Shown here piece by piece: positions 27,961 through 33,591 of a stretch of DNA of 33,591 nt. The DNA is from an archaeon (lineage in GTDB: Archaea > Thermoplasmatota > Thermoplasmata > JAJSAE01), in contig JAJSAE010000037.1 in the NCBI GenBank assembly GCA_024281315.1, positions 1 through 33,591 of the forward strand. The letters run 5' to 3'. How positions within the stretch are numbered: the stretch's first letter is position 1; each line of letters starts with the position of its first letter. A program made the position numbers and the translations under genes. The notes under the pieces were generated by a model. The model did not search any database. It was not told where the DNA came from and worked only from the letters and a program-made list of their open reading frames with translations.

Positions 27961-28323
27961 ATGGTAGCTTATCACTCCTATGGGCGTCACGGAACATATA
28001 TAAGCCCTGCACCGGACCGCATCTGGTTAAAGCCCGATGTAACTGCTCTCCTTATAAAAGAGGGAATCGAAAAAAGCGGCAGTCTCAACGATCTGGGAAG
28101 AGTTATGGGATACCGTTCCAGAACACATCCCGGTTGGAGCGTCAGGCAGATACTTGTTGGAAGACAGCCATTTCCCAGAGCAAGACTTGAGCTTCTTCTG
28201 GCATTCATAGAGATGCCCGTAGACGAGGTTCTGAAAGAGCAGGTGAATCCGCGGACAATCAGTTCCGAAAGCACCGGAAGGGCCCTCAGGGAGCATGGAT
28301 TGTGGTGCTACATGCTCAGATAG
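27961..28323 (+). CDS. Small helix-turn-helix-like protein (120 aa)
   Basis: ALLIKEGIEKSGSLNDLGRVMGYRSRTHPGWSVRQILVGRQPFPRARLELLLAFI resembles a HTH region. Start at ATG 27961 fits the TATA-like atacttata ~27926. Confidence 0.55.
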   Translation: MVAYHSYGRHGTYISPAPDRIWLKPDVTALLIKEGIEKSGSLNDLGRVMGYRSRTHPGWSVRQILVGRQPFPRARLELLLAFIEMPVDEVLKEQVNPRTISSESTGRALREHGLWCYMLR

Positions 28324-28456
28324 GATAGATAGCACCAAAGAATCGATACTATAACTTTTTCAGTGGCTCCGACTATGGAGCTCCATGCTTATGTGTGCCC
28401 CCTGTTTCTCCGTGTTTATGGCAACAGGTTTTAGTATAACATATCGATTCGTTATC

Positions 28457-29896
28457 ATGATACCCTTCAAGGAAGTAAAGGTGCTTGACATCAACGCGGA
28501 GCATGTGGGGGTGCATCCGGAAACCCTTATGGAAAATGCGGGCCGTATCGTAGCCAGAGTTGTGAAGGAGCGGTTCGGTAGTTCAAGAAAAATATGTGTT
28601 GTCTGCGGAACGGGTAACAACGCGGGAGACGGCCTTGTTGCAGTGCGCTACCTCGCCGATAGGAACAGTGTTTACCTTGCATTCGTGAAAGGGCCGGAGA
28701 GCCTTAGGACATCGGTGACCAGAAGAAATTTTTATCGGGTAAAGGGCACAGCCTCTGGAACCGTGAGCAGCCCGGAAGAACTGAAGAACTTCGATGTTAT
28801 CATAGATGCAATGCTTGGCATCGGAATTACCGGCGCGGTAAGGGCACCATATACCACATGGATTGATACCATAAACAACTCCGAAGTGCCTGTGGTATCT
28901 GTCGATATCCCTTCTGGTCTCGGTACGGATAGAACGGTAAATCCTCTGCTTACGGTAACATTCCACGATACGAAGTGCGGCATGACGCAGGAGAACTGCG
29001 GCGAGATCATCACTGCGGACATCGGAATTCCAGACGAGGCGATCAGATATGTTGGGCCGGGAGAGTTTCTCTATTATACTTTGCCATCTCCGACGGCTCA
29101 CAAAGGAGATTCGGGAAGGAGTCTTGTTATAGGGGGAGGGCCTTACACGGGAGCGCCGATTCTTTCAGGGATGGGAGCCTACCGAACCGGCGTGGATCTT
29201 GTGCACATAGCAAGCACGGAAAATGTCGTGAGAGCGGCAGAGAGTACTATGCCGGAGTTCATCGCCTATTCCCTTCCGGGGGACCACATTGTCGAAGGGC
29301 ATGTTGAAAAACTTCTGGAACTCATACAAGATGCGGACAGCGTGGTGCTGGGTCCGGGCATGGGACGGAACAGAGAAACCGTCAAGGCGGTGCAGGCACT
29401 TATACGCAATGCACCATCGATGCCTTTTGTCATAGATGCCGACGGCCTCTTCGCCCTTTCGAAGATGGAGGAATTTATCTCGGGCAGCCTGCGGTTAAAG
29501 GGGGTTATAACCCCGCACAGAGGCGAGTTTGCCCGCCTGCTTCCGTTTGATGGTGAGATGCCGTCGGAGGAGGAGGTCCGCGAACTGGCCCGCAAAACGG
29601 GAATGACGGTGCTTTTGAAGGGAAAGGAGGATATTATTTCAGACGGAGAGAGAACGAAACGGAACAGAACCGGCAATCCGGCTATGACCGTTGGCGGAAC
29701 AGGGGATGTTCTGGCAGGGATTACTGGTGCGCTTCTGGCCAGAGATCTCTCACCCTTTGATGCGGCAAGGCTCGCCGCGTTCATATCCGGGAGTGCGGGA
29801 GACATGGCTTTTTCCGAGAAGTCCTACGGTTTTCTTGCCAGCGATGTTGCGGAACACATACCTGCCGTTCTCAGAAAATATCTGGGGAATTTGTGA
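28457..29896 (+). CDS. nnr: Bifunctional NAD(P)H-hydrate epimerase / dehydratase
   Basis: N-terminal ETLMENAGRIVARVV, VVCGTGNNAGDGLVAVRYL (NnrE); C-terminal HKGDSGRSLVIGGGPYTGAPILSGMGAYRTG, LGPGMGRN, VIDADGLFAL, TPHRGEFARLL, GGTGDVLAGI (NnrD). Confidence 0.96.
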   Translation: MIPFKEVKVLDINAEHVGVHPETLMENAGRIVARVVKERFGSSRKICVVCGTGNNAGDGLVAVRYLADRNSVYLAFVKGPESLRTSVTRRNFYRVKGTASGTVSSPEELKNFDVIIDAMLGIGITGAVRAPYTTWIDTINNSEVPVVSVDIPSGLGTDRTVNPLLTVTFHDTKCGMTQENCGEIITADIGIPDEAIRYVGPGEFLYYTLPSPTAHKGDSGRSLVIGGGPYTGAPILSGMGAYRTGVDLVHIASTENVVRAAESTMPEFIAYSLPGDHIVEGHVEKLLELIQDADSVVLGPGMGRNRETVKAVQALIRNAPSMPFVIDADGLFALSKMEEFISGSLRLKGVITPHRGEFARLLPFDGEMPSEEEVRELARKTGMTVLLKGKEDIISDGERTKRNRTGNPAMTVGGTGDVLAGITGALLARDLSPFDAARLAAFISGSAGDMAFSEKSYGFLASDVAEHIPAVLRKYLGNL

Positions 29897-29905
29897 GGTG
29901 ATTAA

Positions 29906-30712
29906 ATGAGTAGCCCCATACCCATCCCGGACCGGCCGGCTATTCTCATTGAGGACTGTGTGGAATACGGCGGAGAGAAATGCCTCGTAATCGCCGACCT
30001 GCATATGGGCCTCGAAACCGAACTGAGAAAGAAGGGGTTCAGGGTACCGTCCATGGACGAGGCCCTCTTCTCACGGATTATGCCGCTGGCAGACAGTGCG
30101 GAGAATCTTGTGATTCTTGGAGACACCAAGCATTCCATATCTCTGGACGAGGGCTATGAGAGGAAGAGAATAGTTCAGTTCCTCGCCAAGATTTCATTCC
30201 TTTTTAAGAGGGTGCTTCTTGTGCCGGGAAACCACGACGGAAATATCGGAGAACTTGTGGCCTCCGTTCGAAGAGAGAACATATCGGTCACAGACAATCG
30301 AGGCACGGTTCTTGGCGGTGTCGGCCTATTTCACGGCCATACATGGCCTTCCCCGGAAGTCATGTCGTGTGAGAGCGTACTTATGGGGCATAACCATCCC
30401 TCTCTTGCCTTTGAGGATTCTCACGGTGTTCTTTCTAAAAAAGAGGCGTGGCTCAAAATACCCATGCACGGCTGTACGGGACAGGAGGGGGAGATTGCCT
30501 CAAGGTACGAATCGATTCCGAGAGAGTTGATAATGCTTCCTGCGTTTAATCCGTATCTTGGGGGTGTGGATGTGGTGAGAGACGGTTTTCTCGGCCCACT
30601 TGCGAAGGCCCTCCCCTCTTCTTGCATAGATGGTGCACACATATTCCTTCTGGACGGGACATACATGGGAGAACTCGGAGACATAAGGGAGGCCAGAGGC
30701 GATATTTTATAG
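29906..30712 (+). CDS. Metallophosphoesterase
   Basis: VIADLHMGLE, VILGDTKH, LLVPGNHDGN, LFHGHTWP, LMGHNHP. Confidence 0.93.
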   Translation: MSSPIPIPDRPAILIEDCVEYGGEKCLVIADLHMGLETELRKKGFRVPSMDEALFSRIMPLADSAENLVILGDTKHSISLDEGYERKRIVQFLAKISFLFKRVLLVPGNHDGNIGELVASVRRENISVTDNRGTVLGGVGLFHGHTWPSPEVMSCESVLMGHNHPSLAFEDSHGVLSKKEAWLKIPMHGCTGQEGEIASRYESIPRELIMLPAFNPYLGGVDVVRDGFLGPLAKALPSSCIDGAHIFLLDGTYMGELGDIREARGDIL

Positions 30713-30930
30713 TTTTTCGGCAGGGCCTACTGTTGCATAACCTTCTTGCAACTTAGGGGGTTGTCAACCCGCCCTTGCGCTTTCCCAGAATATTCTCTTA
30801 ACGAAGGAGACTACTCCCTTAAATAACCGCTTTTTCCGTGATTCGATTCATTTCCACTCAAAAAGGCAAAAGATCTCTTTCGTATCATATGTGCTAGCCT
30901 TATAAAATCATTTATACAATACAGCACCTT

Positions 30931-32487
30931 ATGAGAAAACTATATATGCTCTCTTACAATTCTCCGTCTATGTTCAGGAAAGTACTCATACTGCTGGCCA
31001 TTGTAATAATGCTTTCGCCCGTGTTCATGGGACCTGCCTCGGCACAACCCGCCGTGTTTCCGGTCGACCAGTCGTATGCAAGGAGTGTGGAGTATCACTC
31101 TTCCACCTCTTACAATTGGATTGTATATAACGGCGACAACACTACCTATCTTATCACCCTCCGCACCTCTTCCCCCCCTGACATATCCTCCAAAGTATAT
31201 TCCTCCTCTCTTTCGGATGAGTTCTTTCTTCTTGCGCCGGGCCAATCCCGAACAGTCAATCTTACGGTAAGCGGGGACGAGGTCTTCGCCTCAACGGATG
31301 TGCCTCTGGATGTTATCTTTAATTTTCAGGTAACGGATTCCAATGCGACCTTCTCCGTAACGCAGCATACCAGTTCCCACCTCCTCCCCATCGGCGGCGA
31401 GACCGATTCCAATAACAAACTCCTCGGATTGTTCAACACCCCGTTCCCCTACCCCTACAACCAGAATATATACACCTTCTTTATCAACATACTTCTCTGG
31501 ATAATGATATCACTGGCCATAGTCTTTATACTAGACCCTGTTGTCCATCATTATACGAAGAAAACCAAGACTCAGGCCGACGACCGATTTCTGGAAATAG
31601 TGAGAAGACCCGTATTCGTCCTTATTTTCATCTTCGGGGCGCTCAGTTCGCTTGAGGTGCTGGACATACAGCCAGCCTACATATTCTTCCTGAATCTACT
31701 GTATCATGTCACAGTCATTATATTACTTACATGGACGGCATATCGGATTTACAAGGATGTAGTTCTCCTTTATGCATTGGAAAGGGCGGAAAAAACCGAA
31801 ACGGAACTTGATGACACCCTTATTCCTCTGGCGGATAAGCTCGGCTCCATTCTTATCTGGCTCTTCGGCCTCATGACGCTGCTCAGTTACTTCGGCTACG
31901 ACCTTACCATGTTCATGGCTGGAATGGGCATACTGGGGCTGGTCATCGCATTTGCGGCCCAGGACACGCTGGCCAACTTCTTCAGCGGCATATATTTGCT
32001 CATGGACAGACCCTTCAAAACTGGCGACCAGATACTTATGAGCGACGGCGATGTCTATGAGGTGAGGCATGTCGGGATGCGCTCTACGACCCTCTATAAT
32101 GTATTCAAGCACCAGATTGTCAGTGTGCCCAACAACAGCCTTGCCAACAACGAGATAATAAACATAGTCAAGCCGGACCGCAGGATAAAGGTGAATGTGG
32201 CCGTGGGTGTGGCCTACGATTCCGACCTCAAGAAGGCCAAGGAGATACTGCTGGATGTGGCACGGGGACACCCGCATGTCCTCAAGGACGAGGGCGTGGC
32301 CCCCTCGGTGAGCGTGGTGGACCTTGCGGACTCCAGCATAAACCTGAAGGCATTTGTCTGGGTGGACGACCTCGCAAACAGGTTCGGCGTCATGGCCGAC
32401 ATAAGGCAGAATGTCATAGCCAGATACAAGGAGGCCGGAATAGAGATACCCTTCCCGCAGGTGGATATACACATGAGGAAGGAGTAA
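30931..32487 (+). CDS. MscS family mechanosensitive ion channel
   Basis: Signal peptide, extracytoplasmic domain, TMs, GMGILGLVIAFAAQDTLANFFSGIYLLMDRPFKTGDQI...VRHVGMRSTTLYN...VPNNSLANNEIIN. Confidence 0.94.
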   Translation: MRKLYMLSYNSPSMFRKVLILLAIVIMLSPVFMGPASAQPAVFPVDQSYARSVEYHSSTSYNWIVYNGDNTTYLITLRTSSPPDISSKVYSSSLSDEFFLLAPGQSRTVNLTVSGDEVFASTDVPLDVIFNFQVTDSNATFSVTQHTSSHLLPIGGETDSNNKLLGLFNTPFPYPYNQNIYTFFINILLWIMISLAIVFILDPVVHHYTKKTKTQADDRFLEIVRRPVFVLIFIFGALSSLEVLDIQPAYIFFLNLLYHVTVIILLTWTAYRIYKDVVLLYALERAEKTETELDDTLIPLADKLGSILIWLFGLMTLLSYFGYDLTMFMAGMGILGLVIAFAAQDTLANFFSGIYLLMDRPFKTGDQILMSDGDVYEVRHVGMRSTTLYNVFKHQIVSVPNNSLANNEIINIVKPDRRIKVNVAVGVAYDSDLKKAKEILLDVARGHPHVLKDEGVAPSVSVVDLADSSINLKAFVWVDDLANRFGVMADIRQNVIARYKEAGIEIPFPQVDIHMRKE

Positions 32488-32508
32488 AACCTTTTTCTTT
32501 CTTCGTTT

Positions 32509-33435
32509 TTAAATCCTCGTAACCCCCGAAATCAGATTCTTCTTCCCCGCGCTCTTCACGGCCCCCCTCCTCATCTCCTCGGCCATCTTTCTCAGCCTCT
32601 TCACCCTCTCCTCTGTGGGCGGGTGCGTGGAGAAGAGGCCGGTCAGTTTGCTCCCTCTGAACGGGTTGACGATGAACATGGACGCCGTGGCCGGGTTTCC
32701 CCGCTTCATGGGCCTCTTTATGTTCCTGTATTCCAGCTTTTCAAGTGCGTCCGCCAGCCATTCGGGATGGCCGCATATGCGCCCTCCTTGTTCATCCGCC
32801 TTGAACTCCCTCTGTCTCGATACGGCCAGCCGTATCAGCAGTGCTGCGATGGGCGCGGTTATCATGGCCACCAGAAGTATTGCAAGGGCCGGGCCGTCGA
32901 GATTTCTCCGCCTGTTGAATATCATTCCGTACCAGACGAAACGCAGAGCGATGGATATGGCCCCGGCCAGCGTTGCGGCAATGGTCATTATCAGTATGTC
33001 TCTATCCTTCACATGGGCCATCTCGTGGGATAAGACACCTTCCAGCTCTTTTTCGTTCAGCACAGTAAGAATTCCCGATGTCACGGCCACCACCGCATTC
33101 TTCGGATTTCTGCCTGTGGCGAATGCGTTTGGGGTCATGGAGTCTATTATGGCCACTCTGGGGAGGGGGACTTCCGCATTGGATGCAATCCTCTCAATGA
33201 TGGCATATAACTGTGGGTACTCGTTTCTGCTCACAATTCTTGCCCTGTACGACCAGAGAACCATCTTCGAACTGAAGTAATAACTGAACACATTAACCGC
33301 AGCGGCGAATATGATGAAAACTATCATGGTGCTGAACCAATCGGTTCCGTAGTAGGCCCCGATGGCCATGCCCACCAGGACGAACAGCCCCATCATGAAG
33401 AGGAAGAGTGCGGCGGTTCTTGCATTCGGTCCCAT
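32509..33435 (-). CDS. htpX: HtpX-like zinc metalloprotease
   Basis: LEGVLSHEMAHVKDRDILIMTIAAT (HExxH), GLFSTHPPTEERVKRLRKMAEE. ATG 33435 is ~26 bp from TATA-like ggtttatatcg (minus strand). Confidence 0.95.
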   Translation of the reverse strand: MGPNARTAALFLFMMGLFVLVGMAIGAYYGTDWFSTMIVFIIFAAAVNVFSYYFSSKMVLWSYRARIVSRNEYPQLYAIIERIASNAEVPLPRVAIIDSMTPNAFATGRNPKNAVVAVTSGILTVLNEKELEGVLSHEMAHVKDRDILIMTIAATLAGAISIALRFVWYGMIFNRRRNLDGPALAILLVAMITAPIAALLIRLAVSRQREFKADEQGGRICGHPEWLADALEKLEYRNIKRPMKRGNPATASMFIVNPFRGSKLTGLFSTHPPTEERVKRLRKMAEEMRRGAVKSAGKKNLISGVTRI

Positions 33436-33502
33436 GAGTGATAATAGGCTATCGAACGATATAAACCTTTTGCCCGCCCATGTGCTCTGTTGCATAAATA
33501 CT

Positions 33503-33510
33503 TTTATAAA
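33503..33510 (+). promoter_or_regulatory. TATA box for the gene entering at the window end
   Basis: tttataaa within cataaatacttttataaag, ~50 bp upstream of candidate starts. Confidence 0.6.
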
Positions 33511-33561
33511 GCCATGGTGCATATTCTTCCTTATCCAACCATGGAAGGGATGCACCATGGC
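33511..33561. repeat. Perfect 12-bp inverted repeat (gccatggtgcat / atgcaccatggc)
   Basis: Arms 33511-33522 and 33550-33561 with a 27-bp spacer, directly downstream of the TATA box. Confidence 0.85.
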
Positions 33562-33591
33562 CGAGATGGATATAGAGAAGAAGTATATAAG
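33557..33591 (+). CDS. Start of a truncated CDS (MAEMDIEKKYI...)
   Basis: Open frame atggccgagatggatatagagaagaagtatata to the window end; an alternative ATG at 33541 is in a different frame. Confidence 0.4.
   Translation, partial: MAEMDIEKKYI

Noticed and set aside
1-33591. CRISPR array or Cas genes
   Set aside because: No regularly spaced short direct repeats with unique spacers; the only tandem repeat (1943-2134) has two 95-bp units and no spacer structure.

Overview
This is an archaeal, probably euryarchaeal, chromosomal segment. Evidence: the S13-S4-S11-Rpo3 operon, a Hef helicase-nuclease, archaeal TATA boxes, and many apparently leaderless genes. The Thermoplasmata-like affiliation is a guess from protein flavour. 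Most of the window is dense housekeeping or metabolic coding: hef, an AhpD-like protein, an ADP-forming acyl-CoA synthetase beta subunit, a class II glutamine amidotransferase, mutS-mutL, a type II restriction-modification pair, fumarase alpha/beta, thioredoxin, ribosomal/RNAP genes, an ABC-2 transporter, aldehyde ferredoxin oxidoreductase, Nnr, a metallophosphoesterase, MscS and HtpX. Accessory or unusual parts: (i) the left ~2.2 kb, with a decayed DDE transposase, an uncharacterised 346-aa protein coupled to a HicA-like protein, an intact tRNA-Lys(CUU), and a two-copy 95-bp tandem repeat built partly from the tRNA 5' end plus a shrunken tRNA-like remnant; (ii) an AT-rich island at ~5.25-6.8 kb with an overlapping PRK/uridine-kinase-like gene and a phosphoribosyltransferase-like gene whose PRPP loop has lost its acidic residues; (iii) two tandem paralogous membrane-protein genes sharing a nearly identical 63-bp promoter/GTG-start block; (iv) a nine-domain surface-type repeat protein broken by one in-frame TAA; (v) a MutS-MutL operon with an endonuclease-type MutL; (vi) a perfect 12-bp inverted repeat at the promoter of the last, truncated gene. 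No CRISPR array or rRNA was seen. All family calls come from reading motifs by eye; no database search was possible.
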